Positions 9,002 through 19,715 of a stretch of 64,000 nt of DNA are shown here, in pieces. The notes under the pieces were generated by a model, which was not told where the DNA came from, searched no databases, and worked only from the letters and a program-made list of their open reading frames with translations. The number at the start of each line of letters is the position of its first letter. Positions within the stretch are counted from its first letter, which is position 1. The stretch covers positions 496,001 through 560,000 of the forward strand of contig JADGAX010000002.1 in assembly GCA_015231795.1 (NCBI GenBank), written 5' to 3'. Source of the stretch: Alphaproteobacteria bacterium (GTDB taxonomy: Bacteria > Pseudomonadota > Alphaproteobacteria > Rhodospirillales > WMHbin7). The position numbers and the translations under genes are program-made.

Positions 9002-10077
9002 CAAGGCTGGGCATCGACTGGCCCATCTCCAGCTATTCGGGCTGGGGCGTCTTCGGCTTGCATCTGTGTCTGGCGTTGCTTCGGCGCAAGTCCGCCCAGC
9101 CGGTCTTGTTTCATCCGCCGCAGCTTGATCTGACGCCCGCCCAGCAAGCGCTGTTCTCCAAGGTGTATGTACAAAAAATCCCAGCCTCGCGCCGCGTCGA
9201 TTTTCCGGTTTTGCATGCGCTGGGCAATCAACTGGCCGATTTCGGGTTGGTGAGCGGCATCGGCGATGCGGGCCTGGTCTTTTTCGAAGAACCCGTCTTG
9301 CAAGAGATTGCGAAAGAGCGGGCCAAAAACCATCGGATCATCGTTGCCGGATCGCAATGGAACGCCGACCTGCTTTGCGCCAACGGAATCACGAACGTAG
9401 TTGTCGCCCAACAGGGCTATGACGAAACCGTCTTCCATCCGGGGCCGAGAAACCCCGCCTGGCCGGGGCGCTTCGCGATTTTCTCGGGCGGCAAGTTGGA
9501 AGCCAGAAAGGCACAAGACATTGTCTTGCAGGCCTTCGCCGAATTTCGCGAGCGCCACGGTGAAGCGCTGCTGGTGACCGCTTGGCGGGGATTCTCGGAA
9601 GAGACGGATATCGATCTTCCCAGAACGCCCGAGGGCAAGACCGATCTGGCCGCCTGGGCCACCTGCTATGGCATCCCCCCAGATGCCGTGGTGGATGTTG
9701 GCTTCATCCCCAACCGCTTGATGGGCGAGGTATTGCGCGGCTGCGACGCCGCCCTATTCCCAAATCGTTGCGAGGGTGGGACGAACTTGGTGGCGATGGA
9801 GGCCCTGGCCAGCGGCCTGCCCACCATTCTGTCGGCCAATACCGGCCATCTCGATCTGACCGGCTCTGTGCCTTGCTGGATGCTGAAGCGCCAGGGCGCA
9901 TCGATGAAGCCCGGCTGGGGCGAAAGCGATGTCGGCGAATGCGTAGCGAAGCTGGAAGAAATTTACGCCGATCCGAAGGGGGCGAGAGCCAGGGGGCTGG
10001 AGGCCGCCCGAGTCATGCAAGAAAACTGGAGCTGGAGCTTACGCGCGGGCAAGGTTGCTGAGGCCCTTGGCTATTAG
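8998..10077 (+). CDS. GT4-like glycosyltransferase, paralogue 2 of 3
   Basis: 359 aa if read from the TTG at 8998 that overlaps the gabD stop (TTGA). A GTG at 8983 is the alternative; the TTG start aligns better with paralogue 1 (LGIDWPISSYSGWGVFG against LGINWTLSSFHGWGILG). Shared blocks are FSGGKLEARKAQD and RCEGGTNLVAMEALASGLP, the GT-B nucleotide-sugar site. The gene ends 4 bp inside the convergent pat gene. As with paralogue 1, it is appended to a metabolically unrelated gene. Confidence 0.82.
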   Translation: MTRLGIDWPISSYSGWGVFGLHLCLALLRRKSAQPVLFHPPQLDLTPAQQALFSKVYVQKIPASRRVDFPVLHALGNQLADFGLVSGIGDAGLVFFEEPVLQEIAKERAKNHRIIVAGSQWNADLLCANGITNVVVAQQGYDETVFHPGPRNPAWPGRFAIFSGGKLEARKAQDIVLQAFAEFRERHGEALLVTAWRGFSEETDIDLPRTPEGKTDLAAWATCYGIPPDAVVDVGFIPNRLMGEVLRGCDAALFPNRCEGGTNLVAMEALASGLPTILSANTGHLDLTGSVPCWMLKRQGASMKPGWGESDVGECVAKLEEIYADPKGARARGLEAARVMQENWSWSLRAGKVAEALGY

Positions 10078-12731
10078 GACAGATAAATCTCGGCCAGCAC
10101 GACATCGGGTTCCGGCCCGTCCTTGATGACGAAGCCCAGGCGCTTGGCCAGTTCCTGCATCGGTTTGTTCTCGGCCAGAATGGTGCCGAAGACGCGCTTC
10201 ACCGGCTTGTCCTTGCGGTGATAGGCAAGAATTTTTTCCATCAGTTTTTTGCCCAGCCCCTGGCCCTTCATGTCGGAGCGAATGGCGATGGCGAATTCTG
10301 CTTCGCGCTCGTCGGCGTCGGCCACGGTGCGCACCACGCCCAAGGTTTCCGGCGCACCCGCGTCGTCGAACAAGGTGGCGATGAAGGCCATTTCGCGGTC
10401 GTAGTCGATCTGCGTCAAGCGCGCCATTTCAGAGTGCGGCAGGCTTTGCAGCACGCTGAAGAAGCGCATGCGCAAATCGTCGGCGGTCATGCGCTCGATC
10501 AGGCCGTAATGCGCCGGTTCGTCTTCGGGCTTGATGGGGCGCAGCATGATCTTGCGCCCGTCCTTCAGCAGCGCCTCTTCCTCCAGGCTTTGCGGATAGG
10601 GATGAATGGCCAGATGGAAGCCGGGCCGTCCGTGATAGGGGGCCACGCGGATATGGGCATCGACGGCGGTCACCCCCTTGTCGTCGGCGAACAGCGGGTT
10701 GATGTCCAACTCGACGATTTCGGGATGGTCGATCAGGATCTGCGAGACCTGCATCAGCGCCAGGCCGATGGCTTCGCGGTCGGCGGCAGGACGATCAAAA
10801 TAGGCGTCAAGCAGATGCGACATGCGCGTGCGTTCGATCAGCTCTTGCGCCAAGGTCACGTTCAAAGGCGGCAGGGCCACGGCATGATCGCGAATCACTT
10901 CGACGGCGCGCCCGCCTTCGCCAAACATAATGACCGGGCCGAACAGGGGGTCGGTGGTGACGGCGATGATCAACTGGCGGGCGTTCTGGCGCGACACCAT
11001 GCGCTGCACGGTAAAGCCGTCGATCCTGGCACCCGGCTTTCTGGCCTCGATGCGCCCGATCATGCCTTCGGCCGCCGCCGTCACCGCCTCGGCGGTTTCC
11101 AAGCTGAGCGCCACGCCGCCGACATCCCATTTGCGCGTAATGTCTGGCGATACCACGGTCAGCGCCGCCGGATAGCCCAGTTGCTTGGAAATGTCTCCGG
11201 CTTCTTGGGGCGTGTGTGCGATGCGCACTTCCGCCGCCTTGATGCCGTAAGCCATCAGCACCGACTTCGATTCCGGTTCGGTCAGGATGCCGTTGCCGCG
11301 CCCCAGCGCCGCTTCGATCACCTGCCTGGCCTGCGCCTTGTCGGGCCTGAAAACGGTGGGCGCTTCCGGCGGCGTCTGCATCAGGATTTCGCGGTTCTTC
11401 CTGTGCGTCACCATATGCTGGAAGGCGCGCACCGCCTGCCTGGGCGTTTCATAGGTGGGCAAGCCGCCTTCGGCGAACCGCTTGCGGGCGGGCGTCGCCG
11501 CCTCGTCGCCGACCCAACAGGTCAGCACGTTGCCGCCGTGCTTCTTCACGGTGGCGATCACCTGCTCGGCGATTTCCATGGTCGAGGCCAGCGCGTTGGG
11601 CGAATGGATGACCAGCACGGCGTCGATCTCGCGGTCCTCGGCCAGAATGCGCACCACGTCGCCATAGCGGCTGGCTGGCGCATCGACCTGGATATCCACC
11701 GGATTGGCCCCGTTCCAGCTTTTCGGCGCGACCTGTCTTAGCTTTGCGGTGGTGGCGTCGGAAAGCAGGGCCGGGCGCATGCCGCTTTCCATCAGCGCGT
11801 CTTCCGCCATCACGCCGGCGCCACCGCCATTACTGACGATGGCCAGCCGCTCGCCCTTCATGGGGCGCGCCCGGGCCAGCGTTTCCACGGCACCGAACAA
11901 TTCGTCGATATTGTCAACGCGCAGAATGCCCGCACGGCGCAGGGCGGCGTCCCACACATCGTCATGCTCGGCCAAGGCGCCCGAGCGTCCGGCTTCGGCT
12001 TCCGACCTTCTGGCCCGCCTGCCCGCCTTGACGGCCAGCACCGGCTTGTTGCGCGCCGCGGCGCGCGCCGCCGCCATGAAGGTGCGCCGCTCCTTGATCT
12101 CTTCGATGTACAGCAAGATGGCGCGGGTGGCCGGATCGGTGCCCATGAAATCCAGCATGTCGGCGAAATCGAGATCCGACGCGTCGCCCAGCGAGACGAA
12201 ATGCGAAAAACCAATGCCCTTGGGATGCGCCCAATCCAGAACATGCGTGCACAACGCGCCCGACTGCGAGACGAAGCCCAGATTGCCGGGCAGGGCGGGC
12301 ACATGCGCGATGCTGGCGTTCAGCCCATTCTTGGGCGACAGCACACCCAGGGTGGAAGGCCCCAGCAGGCGCACGCCGGTTGTCTTGGCGGCGGCGATCA
12401 GACGCAGACGCTCGTCGCCCGCGACGTCGGCGACCACCAGGGCGATCCTTGTACCCATCAGGCCCAGCCTGCGCACGAAATCGGCGGTCATCTGGGCAGG
12501 CACGCACAGAATGGCCATTTCGGGCGGCTTGGGCAGGCTTTCCACGTCGGGATAGGCCAGGATGCCGCCCACCGCTTCATACTTCGGGTTCACCGGCATG
12601 ATGGGACCCTTGAAGCCGCCCTTAAGCAAACTATCCATGAAGACGGAGCCCGAGCGGCGCGCGCGGTTCGATGCACCGATCACGGCGATCGATTGGGGTG
12701 CGAACAAGGATCGGATATGGCGCAGACTCAT
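10074..12731 (-). CDS. pat: Pat-like protein acetyltransferase: NDP-forming acyl-CoA synthetase-like domains fused to GNAT
   Basis: 885 aa. The N-terminal part has a CoA-binding Rossmann domain (IAVIGASNRARRSGS, residues 15-29) and succinyl-CoA-ligase-like domains (GFVSQSGAL at 152-160), then an ATP-grasp-like section (about 480-690) and a C-terminal GNAT domain (about 720-880, with GQGLGKKLM as the acetyl-CoA loop). Real ADP-forming synthetases carry a phospho-histidine in an H-[ST]-G-A motif; here the matching site reads AGRSGALAEH, with R249 in place of His. This fits the Pat/YfiQ lysine acetyltransferases, which modify acyl-CoA synthetases, rather than an active synthetase. Its start overlaps the aat stop (ATGA). 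Confidence 0.85.
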   Translation of the reverse strand: MSLRHIRSLFAPQSIAVIGASNRARRSGSVFMDSLLKGGFKGPIMPVNPKYEAVGGILAYPDVESLPKPPEMAILCVPAQMTADFVRRLGLMGTRIALVVADVAGDERLRLIAAAKTTGVRLLGPSTLGVLSPKNGLNASIAHVPALPGNLGFVSQSGALCTHVLDWAHPKGIGFSHFVSLGDASDLDFADMLDFMGTDPATRAILLYIEEIKERRTFMAAARAAARNKPVLAVKAGRRARRSEAEAGRSGALAEHDDVWDAALRRAGILRVDNIDELFGAVETLARARPMKGERLAIVSNGGGAGVMAEDALMESGMRPALLSDATTAKLRQVAPKSWNGANPVDIQVDAPASRYGDVVRILAEDREIDAVLVIHSPNALASTMEIAEQVIATVKKHGGNVLTCWVGDEAATPARKRFAEGGLPTYETPRQAVRAFQHMVTHRKNREILMQTPPEAPTVFRPDKAQARQVIEAALGRGNGILTEPESKSVLMAYGIKAAEVRIAHTPQEAGDISKQLGYPAALTVVSPDITRKWDVGGVALSLETAEAVTAAAEGMIGRIEARKPGARIDGFTVQRMVSRQNARQLIIAVTTDPLFGPVIMFGEGGRAVEVIRDHAVALPPLNVTLAQELIERTRMSHLLDAYFDRPAADREAIGLALMQVSQILIDHPEIVELDINPLFADDKGVTAVDAHIRVAPYHGRPGFHLAIHPYPQSLEEEALLKDGRKIMLRPIKPEDEPAHYGLIERMTADDLRMRFFSVLQSLPHSEMARLTQIDYDREMAFIATLFDDAGAPETLGVVRTVADADEREAEFAIAIRSDMKGQGLGKKLMEKILAYHRKDKPVKRVFGTILAENKPMQELAKRLGFVIKDGPEPDVVLAEIYLS

Positions 12732-13342
12732 GCCAGCTCCAAGGCGTGGAAATCGGCGGGGATCTGAAGGGCGCGGGCCAATAGACTGTGGTACTCGGCC
12801 CTGGGGATGTCAATGGCGCCAAAGCGGGCCAGATGGCTGGTGATGAACTGAATGTCCAAAAGAATAAATCCGCCCGCTCGCAACCGCTCGACCAGATGGG
12901 CCAAGGCCACCTTGCTGGCGTCAGTGGCGCGCGAGAACATGCTTTCGCCGAAAAAGGCGCCGCCCATCGCCAAGCCGTAAAGACCGCCCGCCAGTTTTCC
13001 GTCTTGCCAGGCTTCCACGCTATGGGCCAGGCGCATGGCGTGCAGCTCAAGGAACAAGCTGCGGATGACCGGATTGATCCAACTATCCTCGCGCCCGGGC
13101 GCCGCATCGGCGCATCCGTCGATCACCGCCTCGAAATCAACATCGACGCGAATCTGGAACCGGCCCTGGCGGATCGTCTTGGCTAGGCTTTTGGGAAGGT
13201 GGAAATCGTCCAACGGCAAGATGCCCCGGCGCTCGGGATCGATCCAGTGCAGATAGGAGTCCTGCTTGGACTCGGCCATCGGAAACACGCCCGCGGCATA
13301 GGCCGACAGCAAGATTTCCGGGGTCAGGCCGCGCATTTTCAA
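12728..13342 (-). CDS. aat: Leucyl/phenylalanyl-tRNA--protein transferase
   Basis: 204 aa. The hallmarks are an N-terminal YAAGVFPM (residues 15-22), a W-I-D-P-x-x-R-G-I-L-P segment, and [22 protein letters not shown] (two motifs, about 126-147). It adds Leu or Phe to N-terminal Lys/Arg of proteins for ClpAPS degradation (N-degron pathway). It overlaps accC and pat by 4 bp each, so it is translated within the aroQ-accB-accC-aat-pat operon. Confidence 0.95.
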   Translation of the reverse strand: MKMRGLTPEILLSAYAAGVFPMAESKQDSYLHWIDPERRGILPLDDFHLPKSLAKTIRQGRFQIRVDVDFEAVIDGCADAAPGREDSWINPVIRSLFLELHAMRLAHSVEAWQDGKLAGGLYGLAMGGAFFGESMFSRATDASKVALAHLVERLRAGGFILLDIQFITSHLARFGAIDIPRAEYHSLLARALQIPADFHALELA

Positions 13343-14682
13343 TCCTGGCGGTGGACGAAATGTTCCAGCCAGTGAATGTCGTAGGCCCCGTTCACGAAAT
13401 CGGGTTCGGCGATCAGGCGCTGATGCAGCGGCAATGTGGTGCTAAGCCCCTCGATCACGAATTCGCCGAGTGCGCGTTTCAGGCGCATCATGCATTCGTT
13501 GCGGCTGGTGCCGTGCACGATCAGCTTGGCGATCATGCTGTCGTAATGGGGCGGCACCCGGTATCCGGTGTACAGGGCGGAATCGACGCGCACGCCCAAG
13601 CCGCCCGGCGCGTGGTAGATGCCCACCTTGCCCGGCGAGGGCACGAAGGTGTCGGGATTTTCGGCGTTGACGCGGCATTCGATGGCGTGGCCCGAGAAGC
13701 GAACCTCGTCTTGCGTATAGCCAAGCGGCGCTCCGGCGGCGATGCGGATCTGCTCGCGCACGATGTCGAGGCCGGTGATCATTTCGGTGATCGGATGTTC
13801 CACCTGCAAACGGGTGTTCATTTCGATGAAAAAGAACTGGCCGTCCTCATACAGGAATTCGATGGTGCCCGCGTTGCGGTAGCCCAGCTTCTTCATGGCG
13901 GTGGTGGCGGTGGTGCCGATCATTTCGCGCAATTCGGCATTGAGCGCGGGCGAGGGCGCTTCCTCCAGCACCTTTTGATGGCGGCGCTGCAACGAGCAAT
14001 CGCGCTCGCCCAGATGCACCACATTGCCGTGATTGTCGGCCAAAATCTGAATTTCGATATGCCTGGGCTTGCCCAGATATTTTTCCATGTACAAGTCGGG
14101 ATTGCCAAAGGCGCTGCCCGCTTCCGAGCGGGCCAGACGCCAGGCCTCCTCGATCTCGGTTTCGTCCTTGGCCACCTTCATGCCCTTGCCGCCGCCGCCC
14201 GCCGTGGCCTTCAGCAACACCGGATAGCCGATCTCGGCGGCCACTTGCTTGGCGTGTTCCTGGCTTTCGATGGCGCCGTCGGAACCGGGCACCACCGGCA
14301 AGCCCGCCTCTTTGGCGGCGTTCTTGGCCGTGATCTTGTCGCCCATCATGCGGATATGGCTGGGGCTGGGTCCGATGAAGGTGAAGCCGTGTTCTTCGAC
14401 CATCGAGGCGAAGTCGGCATTCTCGCTTAGGAACCCGTAACCGGGATGAATGGCCTCGGCCCCGGTGATGGTGGCCGCCGACAGAATGGCCGGAATATTC
14501 AGATAGCTTTGCTTGGCCGAAGGCGGGCCGATGCAAACCGCCTCGTCGGCAAGGCGCACATGCATGGCGTCCTCGTCGGCGGTCGAATGCACCGCCACCG
14601 TGCGGATGCCCATCTCGCGACAAGCGCGGTGGATGCGTAACGCGATCTCGCCCCGGTTGGCGATGAGGACCTTGTCAAACAT
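13339..14682 (-). CDS. accC: Acetyl-CoA carboxylase, biotin carboxylase subunit
   Basis: 447 aa, standard length. The N-terminal [24 protein letters not shown] (79-88), ATP-grasp glycine loop GGGGKGMK (162-169), and catalytic [14 protein letters not shown] are all intact. It carboxylates the biotin on AccB using ATP and bicarbonate, the first step of fatty-acid synthesis. It lies 3 bp after accB. Confidence 0.97.
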   Translation of the reverse strand: MFDKVLIANRGEIALRIHRACREMGIRTVAVHSTADEDAMHVRLADEAVCIGPPSAKQSYLNIPAILSAATITGAEAIHPGYGFLSENADFASMVEEHGFTFIGPSPSHIRMMGDKITAKNAAKEAGLPVVPGSDGAIESQEHAKQVAAEIGYPVLLKATAGGGGKGMKVAKDETEIEEAWRLARSEAGSAFGNPDLYMEKYLGKPRHIEIQILADNHGNVVHLGERDCSLQRRHQKVLEEAPSPALNAELREMIGTTATTAMKKLGYRNAGTIEFLYEDGQFFFIEMNTRLQVEHPITEMITGLDIVREQIRIAAGAPLGYTQDEVRFSGHAIECRVNAENPDTFVPSPGKVGIYHAPGGLGVRVDSALYTGYRVPPHYDSMIAKLIVHGTSRNECMMRLKRALGEFVIEGLSTTLPLHQRLIAEPDFVNGAYDIHWLEHFVHRQD

Positions 14683-14685
14683 CCG

Positions 14686-15135
14686 CTACTCGACGATGAC
14701 CAGGGGTTCGCCGAATTCCACCGGCTGGCCGTTGCCGATCAGAATCTGCGTAACCAGCCCGCCCTTGGGCGCGCGGATGGGATTGAAGGTCTTCATGGCT
14801 TCGATCAGGCACAAGGTCTGGCCCTCGGTCACCCGGTCGCCCACCTTGATGAAATGGGCGGCGCTGGGTTCGGGCGACAGATAGGCCACGCCGACCATGG
14901 GCGAGGTGACGGCGCCCGGATGGTTGGCCGCATCAAGGGCGGCCGATTGCGCCACCGGCGCGCCCGGAGCACCCGGCATGGCCATGGGGGCGTGGGCGAC
15001 CGCCGTCAACTGACGGGCCACACGCAGCCGAAGGCTACCCGTGTCGTATTCGATCTCGCTTAAGCCTGTTTCGTTCAGAAGTTCGGCCAGCGTGCGGACG
15101 AGTTCGGCGTCGATCTTGGCGGTTGGGGTCGTCAT
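14686..15135 (-). CDS. accB: Biotin carboxyl carrier protein of acetyl-CoA carboxylase
   Basis: 149 aa. The C-terminal biotinyl domain carries the biotinylation lysine K115 in the EAMK motif. A Pro/Ala/Gly-rich linker (about 45-75) joins it to an N-terminal helical domain. It is 7 bp after aroQ and directly before accC, a standard alphaproteobacterial arrangement. Confidence 0.97.
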   Translation of the reverse strand: MTTPTAKIDAELVRTLAELLNETGLSEIEYDTGSLRLRVARQLTAVAHAPMAMPGAPGAPVAQSAALDAANHPGAVTSPMVGVAYLSPEPSAAHFIKVGDRVTEGQTLCLIEAMKTFNPIRAPKGGLVTQILIGNGQPVEFGEPLVIVE

Positions 15136-15142
15136 GCTTCCT

Positions 15143-15613
15143 CTAGGATTTGTGAATCAGGCGGGCAAGCGCTTCTAGCGCCAGCTCGTAGCCATGCGCC
15201 CCCAAGCCCGAGATCAATCCCTGGGCCGCCGGGGTGACGAAACTGTGATGGCGGAAAGGCTCGCGGTTCAAAGGCTGAGACAGATGAACCTCGATGGTCG
15301 GCACCTGCGCGAAGTTCAGCGCGTCCAGCAGGGCAACCGAGGTGTGGGTATAGGCGCCTGCGTTCAAGATCATGCCGCTGGCCTGCCCCTTGGATTGCTG
15401 AATCCAGGTGACCAGTTCGCCTTCGTGGTTGGTTTGGCGGAAATCGACGGCCAGATTCAGCGCCTTGGCGCGGGCCTGGCAAGCCGTCTCGATCTCGGGC
15501 AGGGTCGTGCGGCCATAGATTTCCGGCTCGCGCTTGCCCAACAGATTGAGGTTGGGGCCGTTCAGCACCCAAACGATGGGGCTGGCCCCGGTTTTGGCCC
15601 GTTTCGTCGTCAT
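15143..15613 (-). CDS. aroQ: 3-dehydroquinate dehydratase, type II
   Basis: 156 aa. It has VLNGPNLNLLGKREPEIYG (residues 16-34) with the catalytic Tyr33, LNAGAYTHTSVAL, EVHLSQ and the RHHSF region, all typical of the dodecameric type II enzyme of the shikimate pathway. The N-terminus is about 13 residues longer than usual, so translation may begin at an internal start. It is first gene of the aroQ-accBC-aat-pat operon; a promoter probably lies in the 41-bp gap after cobT or further upstream. Confidence 0.94.
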   Translation of the reverse strand: MTTKRAKTGASPIVWVLNGPNLNLLGKREPEIYGRTTLPEIETACQARAKALNLAVDFRQTNHEGELVTWIQQSKGQASGMILNAGAYTHTSVALLDALNFAQVPTIEVHLSQPLNREPFRHHSFVTPAAQGLISGLGAHGYELALEALARLIHKS

Positions 15614-15654
15614 GCAGGGGTTATAGCACGGGGGGTGGGTATTTCAAGGAGGGA

Positions 15655-17598
15655 TCAGGCCGCCCGTCCGGGTTTTTCCATAGGGATGGCGCGGCGCGAC
15701 ATTTTGGGGGCCTGGGCGTCGGGGCTGGATTCGTCGAACAGGCTGGTCAATTGCTTGAGCATGGCGCCGCCCAACTCCTCGGCGTCCATGATGGTGACGG
15801 CGCGTTTGTAATAGCGCGTCACGTCATGGCCGATGCCGATGGCGATCAGTTGAACCAGCCCCACGCCCTCGATCCAGGCGATCACGTCGCGCAGATGGCG
15901 TTCCAGATAATTGCCGGGATTGACCGAAAGCGTCGAATCGTCCACCGGCGCGCCATCCGAAATCACCATTAAAATACGCCGTTGCTCGGGCCTGGCCATC
16001 AACCGGTTATGCGCCCACAACAGGGCTTCGCCGTCGATATTCTCTTTCAAGATGCCTTCGCGCAGCATCAGTCCCAGATTCTTGCGAGCACGCCGCCAAG
16101 GCGCATCGGCCTGCTTGTAAACAATATGGCGCAGATCGTTCAGACGCCCCGGATTGGCGGGCTTGCCGTCGGCCACCCAGGATTCGCGGGCTTGGCCGCC
16201 CTTCCAGGCCTTGGTGGTGAAGCCCAGAACCTCGACCTTGACCGCGCAGCGCTCCAGCGTGCGGGCCAGGATGTCGGCGCTCATGGCGGCCACCGAAATC
16301 GGGCGTCCGCGCATCGAGCCTGAATTGTCGATCAGCAGCGAAACCACGGTATCGCGGAAATCGGCCTCGCGCTCCATCTTGAAGGACAGGGCATGGGTGG
16401 GATTGGCGACGACGCGGGCCAGACGCCCGGAATCGAGGACGCCTTCCTCCAGATCGAAATCCCAACTGCGTTGCTGTTGCGCCATTAATTTGCGCTGCAG
16501 GCGATTGGCCAGCCTAGCCACCACGCCGGTGAGCGAGGCCAGATGGTTGTCGAGCTGCTGGCGCAGCCGGTCCAACTCTTCGGCATCGCACAGCTCCGGC
16601 GCGTCGATCACCTGGTCGAAACGCTGGGTGTAGACCCGGTAGATGGGACCATGCTTGCCTTCAAGGTCGTTCTTGCCATGGGCTTGCTGCGTGGGGCCGC
16701 CCGGCTCGTCGGTGCCATGGCCGGGCGCCAGCATGTCCTCGGCCCCCTCGTCGCCATCTGATTCGCCGCCCACATCGCCGGAATCGGCGGCTGCCAGTTG
16801 CATATCCTCGTCTGCCTGGCCTTCATGGCCGCCCTCTGCATCGGACTTGCTCTCGCCGTCCTCGGATTCCTGGCCCGAACCTTGGCTTTGCTGCTCGGAC
16901 TCCGCCGATTGCTGCTCGTCCTCAAGGGGGGCTTGCGACAGTTCAAGCGCATGCAAAAAGGCGCGCAGATGCTTTGCGAACTCGTTCTGGTCGGCCAGTG
17001 CCCCGGCCATTTTGTCCAAAGCGTCGCCCGCGCGCTCCATGACCCAGCCCTGCCACAGATCACCGACATGGCGCGTGGCGGGCAGGCAGCTATCGGCCGT
17101 GCCCAGAAAGGCGTTGCGGGCGACGACGCGCAGCGCCTCGGCCAGGGGGATTTCCTCGCGGCAACTGGAGCGTCCGAAGCCTTCGCCCTTCAAGCGCAGC
17201 TCGACGGCGCTGGCGACATTCTGCGCCAAGCCCGGATAGCGTTTGGCCCCCAGCGCCTCGACCCTTGATTGTTCGATGGCGTCATAGACCAGCCTTGCCT
17301 CGGGTTCGTCGGGGGCGCGCCTGGCATGCAGCTTCTCGTCGTGATGCTTGAGCTTCAAGGCCACCGCGTCGGCCGAGCCGCGCAGGCGGATCAGATCTTC
17401 AAGCAGGGGTCGTCGGGCCGCCAAAGGCAGATGTGCCGTGGGCGTGGGGGCCGCCAGGGGCTGGTTCGAATTGCGAGCGAAGGTCAGGGTCGCGGGTCCG
17501 GGGCCGAACCCGACATAGGCGTCGGGCCGTTCCGAGACGGCACGCAAGGCAGCCGAAGTGGCGCGCTTCATGGCGTCGATGGGGCTTTCGCCCTCCAT
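15655..17598 (-). CDS. cobT: Cobaltochelatase subunit CobT
   Basis: 647 aa. The N-terminal domain is followed by a long acidic, Glu/Ser/Gln-rich linker (about residues 225-310) and a C-terminal von Willebrand A domain with the MIDAS motif DNSGSMRG. CobT and the AAA+ protein CobS form the chaperone that drives CobN to insert cobalt into hydrogenobyrinate a,c-diamide in the aerobic cobalamin route. cobN is not in this window. It starts one base after the cobS stop, so the two are co-transcribed. Confidence 0.95.
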   Translation of the reverse strand: MEGESPIDAMKRATSAALRAVSERPDAYVGFGPGPATLTFARNSNQPLAAPTPTAHLPLAARRPLLEDLIRLRGSADAVALKLKHHDEKLHARRAPDEPEARLVYDAIEQSRVEALGAKRYPGLAQNVASAVELRLKGEGFGRSSCREEIPLAEALRVVARNAFLGTADSCLPATRHVGDLWQGWVMERAGDALDKMAGALADQNEFAKHLRAFLHALELSQAPLEDEQQSAESEQQSQGSGQESEDGESKSDAEGGHEGQADEDMQLAAADSGDVGGESDGDEGAEDMLAPGHGTDEPGGPTQQAHGKNDLEGKHGPIYRVYTQRFDQVIDAPELCDAEELDRLRQQLDNHLASLTGVVARLANRLQRKLMAQQQRSWDFDLEEGVLDSGRLARVVANPTHALSFKMEREADFRDTVVSLLIDNSGSMRGRPISVAAMSADILARTLERCAVKVEVLGFTTKAWKGGQARESWVADGKPANPGRLNDLRHIVYKQADAPWRRARKNLGLMLREGILKENIDGEALLWAHNRLMARPEQRRILMVISDGAPVDDSTLSVNPGNYLERHLRDVIAWIEGVGLVQLIAIGIGHDVTRYYKRAVTIMDAEELGGAMLKQLTSLFDESSPDAQAPKMSRRAIPMEKPGRAA

Positions 17599-17599
17599 C

Positions 17600-18598
17600 T
17601 TAGCCTACCAACGCCTTGGCGGGCGATTGCGGCAGTTCAGCGGCGAAGGCGCGTTGGTAATATTCGGCGATCACCGGGCGCTCCGTTTCGTCGCACTTGT
17701 TCAAGAAGGTGACGCGGAAGGCGAAATTGACGTCGCCGCCGAAGATGGTGGCGTTTTCCGCCCAGGTGATGACGGTTCTAGGACTCATGACCGTGGAAAT
17801 GTCGCCGCCGATGAAGCCCTGGCGCGTCAGATCGGCCAGCGCCACCATCTGCGACACGGTCTTGCGGCCTTCCTCGGTGTTCCAATCGGGCAGCTTGGCC
17901 ACCACGATCTCCACCTCGGCGTCATGCTCCAGATAATTCAGCGTGGTCACGATATTCCAGCGGTCCATCTGGCCTTGATTGATCTGCTGCGTGCCGTGAT
18001 ATAAGCCGGTGGTGTCGCCAAGCCCGATGGTGTTGGCGGTGGCGAACAGCCTGAAGGCGGGATGCGGGCGGATCACCTTGTTCTGATCCAGAAGCGTAAG
18101 TTTTCCTTCCACCTCCAGCACGCGCTGGATCACGAACATCACGTCGGGCCTGCCCGCGTCATATTCGTCGAAGACCAGCGCGCAAGGATGTTGCAGCGCC
18201 CAGGGCAAAATGCCTTCCTTGAATTCGGTAACCTGCTGGCCGTCCTTAATCACGATGGCGTCGCGTCCCACCAGGTCGATGCGGCTGACATGGCTGTCCA
18301 GGTTGATGCGGATGCAGGGCCAGTTGAGCCTGGCCGCTACCTGCTCGATATGGGTCGATTTGCCGGTGCCGTGATAGCCCTGGATGATGACGCGCCGATT
18401 GAAGGCAAAACCGGCCAGAATGGCTTGCGTGGTTTCCGGATCGAAGCGGTAGGCGGGGTCCAGGTCGGGCACATGTTCGGTGCGCGCCGAAAAGGCGGGG
18501 GCCTTCATGTCGGAATCGATGCCGAAGACCTTGCGCACGTCGACGGTGGCGTCGGGCATGTCGGTCATCAAGGCAGAGGGAAAAACGTTGGCGGTCAT
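17600..18598 (-). CDS. cobS: Cobaltochelatase subunit CobS (AAA+ ATPase)
   Basis: 332 aa. It has a MoxR/CobS-like AAA+ core with Walker [10 protein letters not shown] (74-82) and Walker [10 protein letters not shown] with D144/E145, and arginine-finger and sensor regions downstream. The N-terminal segment [16 protein letters not shown] is the CobS signature. It works with CobT and CobN. Forty-seven bases separate it from the dnaJ-like gene upstream. Confidence 0.95.
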   Translation of the reverse strand: MTANVFPSALMTDMPDATVDVRKVFGIDSDMKAPAFSARTEHVPDLDPAYRFDPETTQAILAGFAFNRRVIIQGYHGTGKSTHIEQVAARLNWPCIRINLDSHVSRIDLVGRDAIVIKDGQQVTEFKEGILPWALQHPCALVFDEYDAGRPDVMFVIQRVLEVEGKLTLLDQNKVIRPHPAFRLFATANTIGLGDTTGLYHGTQQINQGQMDRWNIVTTLNYLEHDAEVEIVVAKLPDWNTEEGRKTVSQMVALADLTRQGFIGGDISTVMSPRTVITWAENATIFGGDVNFAFRVTFLNKCDETERPVIAEYYQRAFAAELPQSPAKALVG

Positions 18599-18645
18599 GA
18601 TGTCTTCAATCTGATGTTCAACACAAAACGGAACGGGCCTGGACC

Positions 18646-19236
18646 CTAGCGGGCGGCCTTCAGCCTGTCGAGCAGGATCTTATAGGCTTCGGTCACCGAC
18701 TTGAAGCGCTCTTCCGCCCCTTTGTCGCCGTTGTTGGCGTCGGGATGGTGCAGGCGCGCCAGTTGCTTGTATTTGCGCTTCAAGTTGAATTCGGTATAGC
18801 CCGGCTCCAGGCCCATCAGCGTCATCGCCTTGGCCTCTGGCCCCATCGGCTTCTTGGGCTGCGGGTTGGCGCGCGCCCGCCCCTTGGTTTGCTGGAACAG
18901 CGAGAAAGGGTCCTTGGCGACGGTTCCGGGTCCGACGTCGAAAATGACGCAGCCTTCCTGGCGTCCCAGGGGCCAGGTCGGGCGATGCCAAGTGGTGTCG
19001 GCCCGAACCATGTTCTCGATGGCGTCGACGCCCATACCTTTGCAGAAATCCCACGAGCGGTTGTAGGCCTGCACATGTTCAAGACAGAACCAGTAGTAGG
19101 AGGATAAATCGTCTGGCGCTCGCGGCGCGCGATAAAGCCCCTCCCCCTCGCAAGCGGGATGATCGCAGCGGCGGGTCTTCTTGGAATCATCCTTCTCGCG
19201 AACGAAGGCATCCTGACGGGGTTGATAATGACGCAT
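18646..19236 (-). CDS. J-domain (DnaJ-like) protein with C-terminal J domain
   Basis: 196 aa. The J domain is at the C-terminus (about 140-196), with HPD at 164-166 in the loop between helices II and III. It should stimulate an Hsp70 ATPase. The N-terminal half contains Cys24, Cys29 and Cys51 plus His residues in a C-x4-C...FC-x2-H pattern that might bind a metal. It is divergent from bolA and upstream of cobS/cobT, an arrangement common in alphaproteobacteria. The specific client is unknown. Confidence 0.88.
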   Translation of the reverse strand: MRHYQPRQDAFVREKDDSKKTRRCDHPACEGEGLYRAPRAPDDLSSYYWFCLEHVQAYNRSWDFCKGMGVDAIENMVRADTTWHRPTWPLGRQEGCVIFDVGPGTVAKDPFSLFQQTKGRARANPQPKKPMGPEAKAMTLMGLEPGYTEFNLKRKYKQLARLHHPDANNGDKGAEERFKSVTEAYKILLDRLKAAR

Positions 19237-19316
19237 CCTAGTACTATGGGCGGCCAGAAGTATGAGCGCAAGTCCGCGGGTTGAACGACGCCTTGCGGCT
19301 GCCTACATCTGGAATC

Positions 19317-19610
19317 ATGAACCGCGCCAAACGCATGGAAACCCTGATCCGCAACGCCCTGTCTCCCACCCATCTTCAGGTGGTGGACGAATCGGCCCGC
19401 CATGCCGGGCACGCTGGGGCAAGGCCCGAGGGGGAAACCCACTACAGAATCGTGGCGGTCTGCCCCTCCTTCGAGGGTCAGGGTAGGGCCGAAAGGCATC
19501 GGGCCATCTATGCGCTGCTGGACCAGGAATTGCGCCAGGGCCTTCACGCCCTGTCGTTGGAATTGGCGGCCCCTTCAGAGCTAGGTTCAGCACAAAGCCC
19601 ACAATCTTAA
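19317..19610 (+). CDS. bolA: BolA family protein
   Basis: 97 aa from ATG 19317 (MNRAKRME); the frame is open further upstream, but the family starts near here. The core contains the BolA helix-turn region with the conserved His in ETHYRIVAVCPSFEG and the C-terminal RHRAIYALLDQEL. BolA proteins partner with monothiol glutaredoxins to handle Fe-S clusters. It is divergent from the J-domain gene across an 80-bp gap. Confidence 0.9.
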   Translation: MNRAKRMETLIRNALSPTHLQVVDESARHAGHAGARPEGETHYRIVAVCPSFEGQGRAERHRAIYALLDQELRQGLHALSLELAAPSELGSAQSPQS

Positions 19611-19715
19611 TGCGTAAATAGACTTTATCTGCCGTTTTTGATTGAATATTACGGTCGTTCGGTTACAGTTCTCACGCCGAAGGGCTTGGGGGATAATCGA
19701 AAAGGGTATAATGCC

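Noticed and set aside
10218..11741. A 507-codon plus-strand frame opposite pat
   Set aside because: Composition is His/Gln/Arg-rich and shows no motif; it is an antisense shadow of a gene with clear domains, common in high-GC DNA.
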